Below, piece by piece: positions 1 to 11,730 of a DNA stretch of 64,000 nucleotides. Source of the DNA: Nymphaea colorata. Lineage: Eukaryota > Streptophyta > Magnoliopsida > Nymphaeales > Nymphaeaceae. Where the stretch lies: NCBI RefSeq assembly GCF_008831285.2, contig NC_045145.1, positions 22,070,802 to 22,134,801 of the forward strand, written 5' to 3'. The notes beneath the pieces are model-generated. The model did no database searches, was not told the origin of the DNA, and worked only from the letters and a program-made list of their open reading frames with translations. The number at the start of each line of letters is the position of its first letter. Within the stretch, counting starts at the first letter, position 1. The translations under genes and the position numbers were made by a program.

Positions 1-1662
1 ACATACTATCCACTACTGACGCCTATGAATGATTCCAAATTTCAGCCCCAAGACTACAACATGTATTTTCTTGGGTTATGCTAGTCATCATAAGGGATAT
101 TTATGCTATGACAAGAGACATCATCGTATTCTAATATCTCAGCATGTTGTCTTTGACGAAACTGATACCAATGGGTCTGATTGTCATGAAGATTTCTCAG
201 ATGAACTAGTTTCTCGTTGGCTGCCAAATACGACCTATGTCTCTCCCTCTAGTCTGGTCAATCCAATGTGTGATCCAACACAGTCCACGACAGCCTCCAC
301 TTACACTGTGTTACCACCTCTTCCTATGGTTGAAACCTCTGCCATGGTTTCACCTTGTGAGCACCTAAGTCTGTCACTCAATGAGGCAAAAAATCCTACA
401 TCAGTGCTGCCATCTATTCTGGGTGCACCAAGTACGGCTATTGATGCTGCCACCACCAGTCTTGCTCCTCCCATTTGATCTCATTCAATGCTGACCTGTT
501 CCATGACTAGTTCATCCAAACCAAAAGCTTTTTCAGCCATCGCAGCACAAAAGGAACCACAGACTTTTAAAGAAGCCATTCAATCTTCATGTTGGCATAA
601 TGCTACGCAGAATGAGTTCTCAGCGTTGCAGAAAAACAAAACCTGGCATCTTGTACCCCCACAGCCAGATTTTCATGTTATCAGTTCCAACCGGGTTTAC
701 AAAATTAAATGTCACCCTGGTTCCATCACACGACATAAAGATTGCCTTGTAGCTCGGGGCTTTCTTCAAGCAGCGAGCATTGACTATCAAGAAACTTTTA
801 GTCCCACTGCAAAGCCCACCACTATTAGAGTGTCACTCTCTTTAGCTGCCCATTTTGGTTAGTCTTTACGACAACTTGATTTTGACAATGTGTTTCTTAA
901 TGGGTATCCTTTTGAAGATGTCTATATGGCTCAACCTGAGGGATTTCAAGATACCACCTTTCCTCATTATGTTTGCAAACTAGATAACGCACTCTATGGG
1001 CTCAAGCAGACTCCACGCGCATGGTATCATTGCTTGAGTTGCTTTCTTAGTGATCTTGGCTTCGTGGTTTCTCAATCTGATGCATCCTTTTTATTTACTC
1101 CTGCGATGGTCATCAGCTTTATCTTCTTGTTTACGTTGATGATTTGATCATCACTGAGTCTACACCAACTCTCATTTCTTGTATCATTATACAACTTGGT
1201 TCCACATTTTTAGTTAAAGATCTTGGCCCTCTCACGTATTTTCTAGGCATTGAAGTCAATCAATGACCTAGGGAGATATGCCTGTGCCAATAAAGTTACA
1301 TTAATAGCAGTCTTCACAAAGCTCAAATGGATAATGCTAAATCCATGACGTCTCCCATGTTGACTACCAAAAATCTCACAGCTGCTGAATAATCCTCTTT
1401 TTCGGATCCCACGCTATATCAGAGTGTGATGGGTGCATTACAGTATAGTTTAACAGCAAATCTAGTCTTCCATGCTCGTACCCATTGAAATTGATTTTCA
1501 CTTCGTTAGAGATCACGTCAATAAGGGAGAGATACAAGTGAAATTTATTTGAACCAAAGAGAAACTAGCAGATGGGAGGACAAAGACTCTTGGAGGAACA
1601 ACATTCACAAATTTCAGAAACAATCTCAACGTCGTGGAACCACCGTTCAGATTGCGGGATAC
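1..1662 (+). mobile_element. Ty1/copia polyprotein relic (integrase C-terminus to RNase H)
   Basis: Decayed 3' part of a copia gag-pol gene, cut by the window start. Bases 29-478 encode the integrase tail with the IFLGYA motif. Bases 488-862 encode the start of reverse transcriptase (poorly conserved WVYKIK-like and LVARGF motifs). Bases 890-1147 continue through [18 protein letters not shown] and LYGLKQ. The catalytic YVDD is present near 1126-1140 but in another frame, so a frameshift lies just before it. After about 1200 the frame is full of stops. RNase H tail residues (IDFHFVRDHVNKGEI) are readable near 1486-1535 after an internal deletion. Family assignment is firm from the motif order; the element cannot encode a working protein. 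Confidence 0.9.
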
Positions 1663-1830
1663 TGTTAAGGAAAGTTTTGAATGAAGATTGACGATAATTG
1701 TGGATCTAGATTGAGGATAGTTGTGGATCTGATTTTCATACCTTGCCTTTTGGATTTATTGTAACCTACCATTGTACTCTATATAAATACGTTGTATTCT
1801 TAATGATACACATAAGAGAAAAAGATTTCA
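1663..1830 (+). repeat. Probable copia 3' LTR
   Basis: Follows the RNase H relic directly. It starts TGTTAAGG, ends TTTCA (TG...CA), and contains a TATA-like CTATATAAATA near 1779. Length is about 168 bp, which is short, so it may be partial. Downstream sequence changes at once to a different copia relic. No second LTR copy lies in the window to confirm the borders. Confidence 0.5.
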
Positions 1831-3540
1831 TCCGAAGTTCGTGTCCTCTCTTTCTTTCATGAATTTCTTGAGTTTTTTTACTTATCTTCGTCCATATACC
1901 AAACATAAACTTGACCATAGATCAGTAAGAAGTGTCTTTCTGGGGTATGCCCCACAACAAAAAGGCTACTATTGTTTGAATTTGAAAAACAACAAAATTT
2001 TTGTGACACGACATGCTGTTTTCAATGGAGGAGAATTTTCATTCAAAACAAAAAAACATAGAGAAAATTACAAGCCAGAAAGTTAAGGTGGGCAGCCTAT
2101 TCTCTTTGCCCTTCTTGCTTCAAAACTCACTACCAGAGTCCTTAGAGCCACATCTTGTGACGCATCATGCTGATCCAAATATGGAGCAACGCCTTCATTT
2201 CGACGAACATGATGATAGTCAACAACTGGGTGGTCAAAGTTACAACCAAAGTCCTAGTTCAAATAGTGAACCAAGACACAACCAAGACGATGTATCTCAT
2301 GCACCAAGTCCCACTTGTAGAGATGATGTTCAAGTGGAATGTAGAGCTGATCAAATTGAATATGAAATACCTGTTCCTCCTAGGACTCATACAATACTCA
2401 GTCGTTAACAACTAGGAATAGCCAAACCAAACCCAAAGCTTCAAGGTTTTCAATCATATTCTTCTACCAAATACCCTTTAGCTTTAACATCTATCTTGAC
2501 TGAGGAAAGTGAACCATCAAGCCACATTGAAGCCTTACAATGTGAAAAGTGGAAAGAAGCTATGCAAAATGAATACGACACACTTGTCCAAAGTCAAACG
2601 TGAAAACTTGTTTCTCCCGAGGATGCCAAGTATGTTATTGGGTGTAAATGGGTTTTCAAGATAAAAAGGAAGGAAGATGACTTTATAGAAAGGTACAAAG
2701 CTAAGCTAGGTTAGCCAAGGGATATAGTCAAAAGGAAGAAATAGACTGCATCGAGACTTTTATCCCTGTCATCAAACCCACAACTATTAGGACTGTTTTG
2801 ACCATTGCTCTTTAAAACAAATGAAAAATTAGGCAACTTGACGTACAAATGCATTCCTTCATGGAACTCTTATTGAAGAAGTTTTCATGAATCAACTGCC
2901 TGGTTTTGAAAATGGTCGTTTTCCAAAACATGTATGCAAATTACAAAAGACTTTGTATGGTCTAAAACAAGCTCCAAGAGCTTCGTTTGCTAGATTGAGT
3001 ACATTTCTTGACAAAATGGGAATCCAAGAAGCTCGTTCGGAGACATCTCTCTTCATTTTTGAAAAAGAAAATACCATTGCAAATGTTCTTGTATATGTTG
3101 ATGACATCATTGTTACAGAAAATTCAGAAATTTATATTCAAAAGCTTATTTTCTCATTTAGCTCTGAATTTGCCATCAAAGACTTGGAAGATTCACACTG
3201 TTTTTTGGGCATCGAAGCTAAACACATCACTCAAGGGTTGATCCTTTTACAACAAAAATACATTGGAGATTTATTGAAACAAACAAATATGCCCATGTCA
3301 ACACCTACGGCTACAAGTCCTATCTTAACTATTTCATCTGGAACAAAATTCAAATGACCATTCTTTGCCTAGAAGTACTATCAGAGCACTACAATATGCA
3401 ACCATGACATGTCCTAACAACGCTTTCACTGTAAATAAAGTGTGCCAATTCGAGCATTCTCCAACCGATCTCCATTGGGCAGCTTTCAAGCACATACTCA
3501 GATACCTGAAGTTCACCATAAATTATGGCTGACTTCTTAA
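1831..3540 (+). mobile_element. Second Ty1/copia relic (integrase tail, RT), copy 1
   Basis: A different copia family from the preceding relic. Bases 1841-2086 encode an integrase tail (SVFLGYAPQQKGYYC). RT begins near 2510 with an EAMQNEY-type motif, shows WVFKIKRK near 2650, has frame breaks around 2700-2880, then reads from 2887 to 3357 through PGFENGRFPKHVCKL, LYGLKQAPRA and the catalytic LVYVDDII. It then decays through an RT C-terminal stretch to about 3520. The same relic lies at 40746-42490 upstream of MMP-G, so the copia fragment is part of the duplicated MMP unit. The 5' end here is cut by the LTR at 1663-1830, whereas the other copy extends about 100 bp further upstream. Confidence 0.88.
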
Positions 3541-3981
3541 GAGATCATCCACTATGAATATTATGGTGTATAGTGTACGTAAATGAGCAAACATCTATAT
3601 GAGATAAACTGAAATAAAACTAGTAACTAACATTTAGTTAACGAGAACAATGATCAAATAGTTGTTTGATTAGTAAATAGGTTATTGCTAGATAGTTGTT
3701 TAACTTGTTCAAACGATTGATTATTAGGATATACTCATTACATAGAGTGTGTGCACAAATCTACCGATGTTTTTCTGCCGCCAAAAATTTTTACCGTGCA
3801 AACCATGTAAAATGTTTTCCCTTGCTTGTGTCACTTCTACCAACATTTTTCGGATGCCGGTACTAGGCGTATTTTTTGTAGTGATGCTCATCATTTATTA
3901 GTGTCATCAGTTAACTTCTGTAGTGCGTTGAAAAAACCAAAGTGGTGTGCGCCATGACACATATATTGTCTAATTTAAGTA
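3541..3981. other. Noncoding upstream flank of MMP-A
   Basis: No gene seen. The stretch repeats, with point differences and small indels, at 34030-34380 (unit E) and 42490-42900 (unit G), so it belongs to the duplicated unit. A TTTTTTGTAGTG sequence near 3872 resembles the reverse complement of a CACTA-transposon terminus, but I found no matching left end. Confidence 0.5.
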
Positions 3982-4120
3982 AGAAAAGATGCACCATGAT
4001 TCTTTTGGAGAGGCATTTGATTCTTAATTTTTGAAGTAGCTGAAATTAGCATGGATATATTTCTGCATGGAGTAACTTTAGATGCCGTTGCTCACCTGGT
4101 TCTACATGCACTCTATATAA
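3982..4120 (+). promoter_or_regulatory. MMP-A core promoter and conserved upstream block
   Basis: CTATATAA at 4113-4120 is a good TATA box 31 bp upstream of the first usable ATG (4151). Upstream, bases 3982-4056 (AAAAGATGCACCATGATTCT and following) recur before E (34382-34456) and G (48190-48271) and, diverged, before B, C, F and I. The conservation comes from duplication and is not proof of function. Transcription should start near 4140-4145, placing the ATG at 4127 and an in-frame TTG at 4136 upstream of or at the cap site. Confidence 0.65.
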
Positions 4121-4150
4121 GAGCAATGTGTTTCTTTGCTGCACTTCCCC

Positions 4151-5119
4151 ATGATCAAGTTCCTCGAGATGCCCAAAATGGTTTCTACATTATCCTTTGC
4201 TGCAATCCTCATGATTCTGGTCCAGACCAACTGTACGGAGTGGGCTTCTGGTCACATTGGCAACTTCCATTACCAGGCAGGGGCAGATTACCTGCAACTT
4301 TCTGGCTATGGCAAAGGACAAAGCCATGAAGTGCTCCCTTCCCTAAAAAGATATCTTCAACATTTCGGCTATTTGGACACGGTTGCCGACATAGGATTCT
4401 CTCATGTTTTTGATAAAGATCTAGAAGCTGCCGTGAAGAAATACCAAGCGTTCTTCAGCCTCAACGCTACTGGCATACTTGACACAGCAACAGTGCACCA
4501 ACTAATCCAGCCGAGATGTGGTGTACCAGACATAATCAAAGATCCAGCGCCGGCAAAATTCCACCGGATTAATGTCACCGGCAACTCAAGTTCATCACTA
4601 TACGGTCTCACAAACAGCTGTTGGCCACCATCAAGCAGGAGACTATTGTATAATATCTCGCTGAACGAGCACATGCCATTTCCTATAGCAGATCTAAGGC
4701 CCGTCTTCCGTGAGGCATTCAAAACATGGGCTTCATTCTCGCCATTCGAGTTCACAGCTTCGACCGCGAGAATCGCTCAGTTGCACATCGGATTCTACCG
4801 GGGGCAGCACTTAAATTGTCCAGATCCGTTTGATGGTGTTGGCAACTTGCTTGCACACGCATTTTATCCTCCATCTGGCGTGCTTCACATCAACGCAGAT
4901 TGTGTATGGGCGATCGACCCTGAGATCTTGAGGAACACGGAAGAATCGTACGACGTTCAATCAGTCGCCGTTCATGAGATCGGCCATCTACTGGGGTTGG
5001 GTCATAGTACAGTTCCAGAAGCAATCATGTATCCTACGTTGGATTCTCAAACAAGGAAGGTGGAGCTGCATGGCGATGATATTGCAGGAATTAATGCTAT
5101 GTATCCTCGGTCTAGCTGA
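4151..5119 (+). CDS. MMP-A: secreted matrix metalloproteinase (matrixin, M10A), intact
   Basis: Intronless 322-residue zinc endopeptidase, similar in layout to soybean metalloendoproteinase 1 and Arabidopsis At-MMPs. Residues 1-30 form a basic start and hydrophobic signal peptide (ILMILVQTNC). Residues about 55-127 are the peptidoglycan-binding-like propeptide ending in the cysteine switch PRCGVPD (Cys123). The catalytic domain has HEIGHLLGLGHS with ligands His275, His279 and His285, Glu276 as base, and a Met-turn at Met293. Several N-x-S/T sites suggest glycosylation. No hydrophobic C-terminal tail follows, so no GPI anchor is predicted and the enzyme should be apoplastic. The structural-zinc segment reads HLNCP where matrixins normally have H-x-D. 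I chose the first ATG after the TATA box; ATGs at 4169 and 4178 are alternatives. Confidence 0.93.
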   Translation: MIKFLEMPKMVSTLSFAAILMILVQTNCTEWASGHIGNFHYQAGADYLQLSGYGKGQSHEVLPSLKRYLQHFGYLDTVADIGFSHVFDKDLEAAVKKYQAFFSLNATGILDTATVHQLIQPRCGVPDIIKDPAPAKFHRINVTGNSSSSLYGLTNSCWPPSSRRLLYNISLNEHMPFPIADLRPVFREAFKTWASFSPFEFTASTARIAQLHIGFYRGQHLNCPDPFDGVGNLLAHAFYPPSGVLHINADCVWAIDPEILRNTEESYDVQSVAVHEIGHLLGLGHSTVPEAIMYPTLDSQTRKVELHGDDIAGINAMYPRSS

Positions 5120-5351
5120 TTGATTCTTGGAGTTATTTCTTACATGACTATGAATAAGGCATAGTGAATCTTAGGGTTTTGACTAGGTTGTGTATCCTAT
5201 TCTCACTTGCCACATTTTTGTCACCTTTGTGACAAATTGTCAGCTTATATTTTTCTTAATCAATTTCTATTTTTTGTTGGCTCTCTCTCTCTCTCTCCCC
5301 CACAATTTGAATTGTAACCCATTGTGAGCCCCGAACCCATGATGGTAGAAT

Positions 5352-5690
5352 TAGGAATGTGAATAGATTAGATTCGAGTCAGATATACTCTTTATCTGCT
5401 TTTTTGAATAATCTGATATTCATATTCGAATACAAACAAAAAAGTCATATCCGAATCTAAATGAAAACTTTGCACCAAACTTGGCATATTCTTGAAATGT
5501 TTATACAATATTTGTTTAAAAATAAATTCAATCCAAATCTATATCCGAATTTGATCGAATATTTATGTATACTGAATTTCAATCAAAATCCAAAACTGAT
5601 TTGATTTCTTAATCAGATTTTTTTATGTCAGATTTTTTGAGAATGATTAAATCGGATATCCAATTCAAATTGAACATATTGACATCCCTA
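5352..5690. mobile_element. Miniature hAT-like element, TAGGGATGTCAA family (copy after MMP-A)
   Basis: Starts TAGGAATGTGAATAG and ends TATTGACATCCCTA, matching the ends of the better-preserved element at 22276-22739. The interior has TCCGAAT-type repeats in both orientations. Flanks (GGTAGAAT and AGTAAAGT) could be an eroded 8-bp target duplication. The same insertion follows D (31226-31561) and E (35744-36073) at the same place, so it predates the unit duplications. Confidence 0.6.
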
Positions 5691-5781
5691 AGTAAAGTGA
5701 CACCATTATGAGATATGGTGCGGACACACAAGGTAACCAGAAAATCTAGGATTATCTGTACAATATACAGATTAACTAAGA

Positions 5782-5806
5782 CCCTACCCAAAATTCATGG
5801 GTAGGG
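5782..5806. repeat. Short perfect hairpin
   Basis: CCCTACCCA and TGGGTAGGG form a 9-bp stem around a 7-base loop. It is retained with one change in unit D near 31652. Function unknown. Confidence 0.5.
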
Positions 5807-6174
5807 CCTGATTCTTGTATTGGACCATGCCAGGTGAAGGTTTCCCAAGAGTGGGGAAGTATACACAAGCTACGGTTGCCAATAAAGTTTTGGAGGAGTC
5901 TAAGGGAACGACTGAAAGGGAATGGCTGAGTGGATTCATTAGTTTGAAGGAGACAATAGAAGTCTCCACAAATCACATAAGGGAGGTGGTATGTTTATAG
6001 AACACGAGATACAAATTACACTAGACCAGTTGCATGATGGTGTGAGTTGTAGGCCCATATATGAATGAGAAAACAAGTTGGTTCTCCATTTGGATCAATT
6101 TGACCTGCAATGAAATAGAGAACGGTCTATAATCTCTTACAAAAACAACTTGGTTCTCCAGTGGGATCAATTTG

Positions 6175-6212
<38 letters not shown>
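6175..6212. repeat. (TA)n microsatellite
   Basis: Uninterrupted AT dinucleotide run in the MMP-A 3' flank. Confidence 0.9.
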
Positions 6213-6213
<1 letters not shown>

Positions 6214-6519
6214 GTAAATATGATTATCTAGAGTAACCCAGCTTTTTATATATATAAAATTTGAATAGTGACTCATAACTTTTTAGAGTTTCCCACCCAT
6301 CTAAACTGCACTATTTGATCCAACATGATGAATAGTTAATTGAAAAAAAAAAGGTGATGGACAATTTCGTCATCTAATATTACGTTACTCTTTTTTTCCT
6401 TGTTTTCTTTTAACCATTGATCTGTTTTAGGTAAACAACTCTGTTTAAATGGTTGGGTAATTCTAGATAACTAGAGTCGTCTGTCAATTTGACAAAAAAA
6501 ATGGTGTAGTTATGATTCA

Positions 6520-6521
<2 letters not shown>

Positions 6522-6557
<36 letters not shown>

Positions 6558-6700
6558 GCCTATCTATCTATATATATATATATATATACACACTCTGTTT
6601 AAATGGCTGGGTAACTCTAGATAACTAGAGTCATCTGTCAATTTGACAAAAAAATGCTAGAGTTATGATTCAGTTTCTCTCTCTCTCTCTCTCTCCCTAG

Positions 6701-6758
<58 letters not shown>
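6522..6758. repeat. Compound (CT)n/(TA)n microsatellites
   Basis: CT run 6522-6555, TA run 6569-6588, CT run near 6676-6694 and a long TA run near 6702-6758. The two CT/TA tracts end the two copies of the 154-bp tandem repeat. Confidence 0.85.
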
Positions 6759-6761
<3 letters not shown>

Positions 6762-6949
6762 ACGTGCATGTACACATTCAGTAGATACGGATCCTGATCA
6801 CAACAGCTATCTATTTGAGACAAACTGAAACAAAACTTTCGACAATTAAACATTAAGCCATTGACAAATGAGATATTAACAAATGCCCACTAAATTTTGG
6901 CTATCTTCAAATCCATGCACATGACAAGTCCCAAACTTCCACCTCTCGC

Positions 6950-7958
6950 TAAGCCTGGGCATCGGGACGGGCCGGGCCACCACCGGGTACCCAGTACCAG
7001 GCCCGACTCGGGCCCGGGCCTGGTTAACGGGTTGATTTTATCGAGCTCAGCCCGGCACGATACTTAACGGCTCAGGCTCGGGCTTTGATCCACTGATCGT
7101 CGATAGCCCGACAAGCCCATAACTTCAGATATATATATATATATATGAACTTTGGGTTTCCCGTTTCGTAACTTCTTTTGAATCCTCCGCTGCTCTGCGA
7201 GAGTGAATGCTTCATCATTCCTGTCTGCAAACGCCTCCTCCGGTTCTCACTCCTCCCTGTCACCCACCCATCGGCTTGTAAAACCCATCGCCCATCGTCT
7301 TTGCCAGAAAAAGGGAGAGCACGGCTAGAGGGGTTAGGGTTTCTGAGCGATCTAGATAATAGAGAAAGGGAAAAAGCCCTTTGAAGAATGGCGTTTTCCG
7401 TCCTAGAGAGTGGTAGAGTATCTTTAAGGAGAGCAGAGTTGCGAACTTCATGCATGGTCGCACCCATGGCCAAGAAATCGGGCTTTGCATCTGAAGCACT
7501 CTGCTGTGCCACATGATCAAAATCAGCAGCCGCTGCTGGAAGAACGACTTCCTGCGGTGCTCGTTCAGAAGTTTTGGAAGCTATGATGTCTGGTTTCCCA
7601 TTTGCAACACGTTAAGCCCTTGACAAAATACAGGAACATAGTAAGGAAAAGTCATTTGGAAAAGAGAGATAAAGAGGTAGAGAGGTTAGGGAGGAGTACT
7701 TCAAAAAAGTGATTTTTGCGACCCATTCATGATGACAAAAGCAACAATCATATCTCAAGAGGGGTTGTGGTTTCTCTATATATTTTTGCTAACAGTACCC
7801 GAAAAAGCCTGGCCCGGCCATAATCGGCAGGGCCGGGCCTCAGGCATACAATAAATTTCGAGGCCCAATAATACGAAAGCCCGGCCCGGCCCGGGTCTCG
7901 GGCTTGCATTTGGGAACCTTTTTCGGGTTGGGCCAGCCCGACCCGATGCCCAGCCCTA
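6950..7958. mobile_element. Non-autonomous hAT transposon, about 1.0 kb
   Basis: Terminal inverted repeats: left TAAGCCTGGGCATCGGG, right end (reverse complement) TAGGGCTGGGCATCGGG, followed by G+C-rich subterminal repeats. The flanks CCTCTCGC (6942-6949) and CTTCCCGA (7959-7966) fit an eroded 8-bp target duplication. The paralogous unit at 52659-52666 has a single CCTCTCGA with no insertion, which supports the borders. No transposase is encoded. The interior holds an open minus-strand frame (7072-7512) that I do not recognise. Confidence 0.82.
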
Positions 7959-8081
7959 CTTCCCGAGGGAAACATCAAACTGGACTGTTAAAATACAAAA
8001 CTACCCTTTAATCAAAATTACCTCTTAAAAAATAAAAATTAAAAGAAATGCCACGGCCCCATCGGCTACCGCTCCACGGTG

Positions 8082-8602
8082 ATCCAAACCCGAATTTATG
8101 TGAAGAAAAACTGGCAGAGTCTCAACGTCCAAAATAATTCTCAATAATAAACTTAACAAAGTATACTTAGTAGGAACTTAATAACAACACCAACAAAGTT
8201 CACAAAATGAACTTGACCAAGCAACAATGTAACATGTGCATCAACACTTAAATCACGAATAACTATTTTTAACAATTAAATATTACATGAACACCAATAA
8301 TCTAAGAAAGACTCTCCTCACTAGCTCATGTAATGAGCCACCCCACTTACAAAAGAAGACACCCTTGCTGTACTTGTATCACCCAAGCACCCATTCAACA
8401 CAATCCACTCAACACACTTCTTTTTCACACACCTCACTATGCCCATCATCCCTATTTATAGCGATGAATAAGTCGTGGATGATGCTTCCACTGATTTGTA
8501 CACTTTATATTTTTATTTATTTTATTTTTTTTCTTTAATGATTACATCCACCGACCTACAAAAAAGGATGAGGCTTGTAGCCTCTTGAGTTCACTCTTTA
8601 CA
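8082..8602 (-). repeat. 3' LTR of minus-strand copia (truncated outer end)
   Basis: Matches the LTRs at 12325-12897 and 55451-56028. Read on the minus strand it begins TGTAAAGAGTGAAC at 8602, directly after a purine tract (reverse complement of ATCTCTCCCTC at 8603-8613). The outer end lacks the first 40-50 bases, starting at ATCCAAACCC, so no target duplication can be tested. About 27 bases present in the 5' LTR are missing near 8592. Confidence 0.85.
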
Positions 8603-11600
8603 ATCTCTCCCTCATTACTGACTCTCTACTCATAACTCTTAACATTCTTCTAAGCTTGGCAAATGTTTGTACCGGCAAGCCTTTAGTACAGATGTCAGCA
8701 ACTTGATCTTCTAAAGCAATTGGCTGCAACAGAATCTCTCCTTTAAGTACATTCTCTCTGATAAAATGATGTTCCACCTTTATGTGTTTCATTCGAGCAT
8801 GGAAGACAGGATTCTCTGCAAGTCTAATTGCACTTTGATTATCACACTGCATAATCCACATTTTGTTTGATGTCTTTCAGCAGTCGCATCAACCACACAC
8901 ATTCTTGTGCTGCTTGAGATGCTGCTTTATATTCTGCTTCTATTGTAGACAGTGAAGCTGTCGGCTGTCGTTTACTACACCATGAAATTGCACCACTTCC
9001 AAGACTGAATGTATATCAATGATTGATCTTTGAGTTCATAAGTCTCCAGCATAATCCGCATCACAATGACCAACAACTTGACAAGTTGTCCCTTTTCCAT
9101 AAAGTATACCAAAGTTAAGAGTTCCTTTGATATACCTTAATATTCTTTTTATTGCTTCTAAATGTGGCTTCCTTGGAGTTTGCATGAACTTGCTCATGAT
9201 ACCAACTGCATAGGCAATATCTGGTCTTGACAATGTTAAGTAGATTAAGCTTCCAACCAGTTGTCGATACATAGTGAGATCTTCTAGCTTGTCTCCTTCA
9301 TCAATTCTAAGCTTCACATTTATCTCAATTGGTGTTGCGATAGGTTTGCAACCGAGCATACCATACTTACGTAGTAAGTCATGAGCATACTTCTTTTGAT
9401 ATAAAAATAATCCGTTAGATTCGTAATCAATTTTCAATCTAAGGAAGTGTCGCAACTCCCCCAACTCTTTCATTTCGAATCTCATAGTGAGATGTTCATG
9501 AATGAGATTAATTTATTCATTATCATCTTCAGTAATAATTAAACCATCAACATAAATTAACAAAATAGTAAGCTTCATACCTCTTGTCTTGATGAAGAGA
9601 CTTGAATCTGCTGAGGTGACTTGAAATCTACTAAACACCAAAAATTCAGCTATTTTTTCGTATAATGCTTTGGGCACGTGCTTCAATCCATAGAGTGCTT
9701 TTCTTAGCTTGCAGATGTAGTCTGACTTGTTTGGAGATTTGAATCATTCAGGTTGCTCTTCAAATTGTGAGGTCTTTCTTCTTCTATACTTCTTTGTTGC
9801 ACAGGACTTACTCCTGTTCTCCAAGGATCTACATGTTTTTCTTGTTTTGGGCTATGAACTTGTTTATCTGGTCGTCTTGCTTTTATGACTTCCGGCTCAG
9901 GCTTTCCTTGATTCATCTCAAATTATATTTTGTTTCGAACATCTCTCTCAAAACCTGGAGAGTCTGGAAGCACATTCTTTTCTTCTGACCACCAGGATGA
10001 TTCTTCATCGAAGATGACATCGCGAGAAACATGAGCTTGTCCTGTGCTTAGATTAGCACATCACCATTCCTTCCGATATAGATCATATCCGACAAAGACA
10101 CACCTCTGTGCCTTCTTGTCGAACTTAGTCATGTGCTGCTCAAATAGAAAGACATAACATACACAACCAAATACTCTAAAATAACTCACTGACGACTTCT
10201 TTTTATGAAGCATTTCATATGGAGACTTAAAATTAAATTTTGGCAACGGTAGTGAATTAATAAAGTGTACAGTGGTGCTGACACACTTGGCTCAAAATCT
10301 CGGTGGCATGTTCTTTACATGCATCATGCTTCGGCATATTTCTGCTATGTGACGATTTTTTTCGTTCTGCCACTCCATTTTGTTGTGGCGTATAGGCACA
10401 TGTAAATTACCTTCGAATACCATATTGCCTCATGTATATCATAAACATGTCAGATGTATATTTGCCACCATTATTGGTGCGTAGACACCGAAATTTTATA
10501 CCCAAGCTCTTTTCTCACAATCTGGTGAAACTCTTTAAATTTTTCAAGTGCTTTAGACTTTTCTTTCATGAAATAGACCCAAGTATATCTTGAAAAATCA
10601 TCAATAAATATGATAAAATACCATTTACCTCCAACTGATGGGTATGATACTTTGCCGAATACATTTGAATGCACAAGCTCGAATGGTGCTTTAGCTCTGT
10701 ACTTGGATTCTTTAATTGACCTTCTGTGCACCTTTCCATATTGACATCCAAGGCATACTTTGTCTGTTCGAACTTCAATGTTTGGCAGGCCAATCAACTG
10801 CCCATTATTAGACATCTTCCGAAGTTTTTTGTATCCAACATGAGCAAGTCTTTCATGCCAAATATTTGAAGTATCATGCTTCCTTGTTTTGTCAATATAT
10901 GTTGTTTCTGCTGACAGAACATATATTGACTCAACTTTTCTTCCTTCAAATATGGGAGTTCCTTGAACATCTAAATTTTTATAAACTTTGACATTACTTA
11001 GACCGAACAAAACATAGTACCCTAAAGCTGTAAGTTGTGGCACAAACAACAAGTTTTTTGTCATTCCCGAAACATGATAGACGTTTTGTAAAATCTGGTC
11101 TTTGCCAAGGTTGGCTACAACCTCTACTTCTCCAATGTGTGCCACTGGGAGCTTTGTATTCTTAGCAGTAACAACAACTCAATTTTCGTTATATTCTTTC
11201 ATACTTTAAAACATGCTTTCATCACCAGTAATATGATTTGAACATGTAGAATAAATTATCCAATTAGTTTGATAATTGATCTTTTTTTTTTCTTTTACAG
11301 GTTTTATATGAACAGAATTACATCTTTCTTGTTTAATATCTTCTTTAACCTCCATTGAGTACAAAAATGAACTTTTCGATACAGTCTCATTAGCTCCCCT
11401 ATATTGCTTACTTGTCATGATTGCATTTCCTTCATCTATTTTGACTTTGCAGTCACGAGCAAAATGACTCTATTTTCCACATCTAAAACACTTCTTCTTT
11501 GGTCTCCAGTGCTGTGTAGTTTCTCTTATTTTATTTTTTATATTTTTCTCTTTCTTTTCATCAATGTTTCTACTTGGAGACCTAATGACTGGCTTAGCTA

Positions 11601-11730
11601 GCCAACGTGATCTCTAACCCTTACTAATCAAAGCTTCCTCATTATTTACTTTGAGTGAAAGTCCAGCCATTTGCTTTGCTAATGTTTCTTGATTGATCAA
11701 GAGATTCTCCAACTCCAATAATGTTGGTTG
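8603..11730 (-). pseudogene. Copia pol pseudogene (protease to RNase H)
   Basis: Minus-strand pol with many breaks. From upstream: retropepsin/gag-pre-integrase and integrase core at 11145-10471 (IWHERLAHVG, CLGCQYGK, IFIDDFSRYTW); integrase tail at 10246-10061 (SPYEMLHKKK, CVFVGYD); RT from ALYGLK near 9700, with YVDGLI replacing YVDD near 9550; RT tail at 9485-9036 (LVGSLIYLTLSRPDIAYAVG); RNase H at 8861-8598 ([22 protein letters not shown]). The first third of RT, from the WVFKIK to VYMEQP blocks, is missing around 9720-9940. It cannot encode active RT. Confidence 0.88.

Larger units (their letters stand above)
5120..6949. other. 3' flank of MMP-A, repeated in units D and E
   Basis: No gene seen. 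It aligns by eye with 30988-32240 and 35528-36960. It holds a miniature element (5352-5690), a hairpin (5782-5806) and microsatellites. Bases 6441-6594 and 6595-about 6690 are a direct tandem repeat with a period near 154 bp, each copy ending in CT and TA runs. A CTCTCTCTC tract at 5280-5299 also recurs after D and E. Confidence 0.7.

Noticed and set aside
4136-4150. Extended MMP-A start (and 34538 for MMP-E) five codons earlier
   Set aside because: The codon is TTG and lies at the expected transcription start; the first ATG downstream was used.
4051-4329. Open frame of 92 codons starting at the ATG upstream of MMP-A (similar at 34321-34731 and 29995-30180)
   Set aside because: It starts upstream of or around the TATA box and overlaps the MMP gene in another frame; its length reflects the conserved gene beneath it.
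7072-7512. 146-codon minus-strand frame in the non-autonomous hAT
   Set aside because: No recognisable domain and overlapping open frames on both strands; not supported as a gene.
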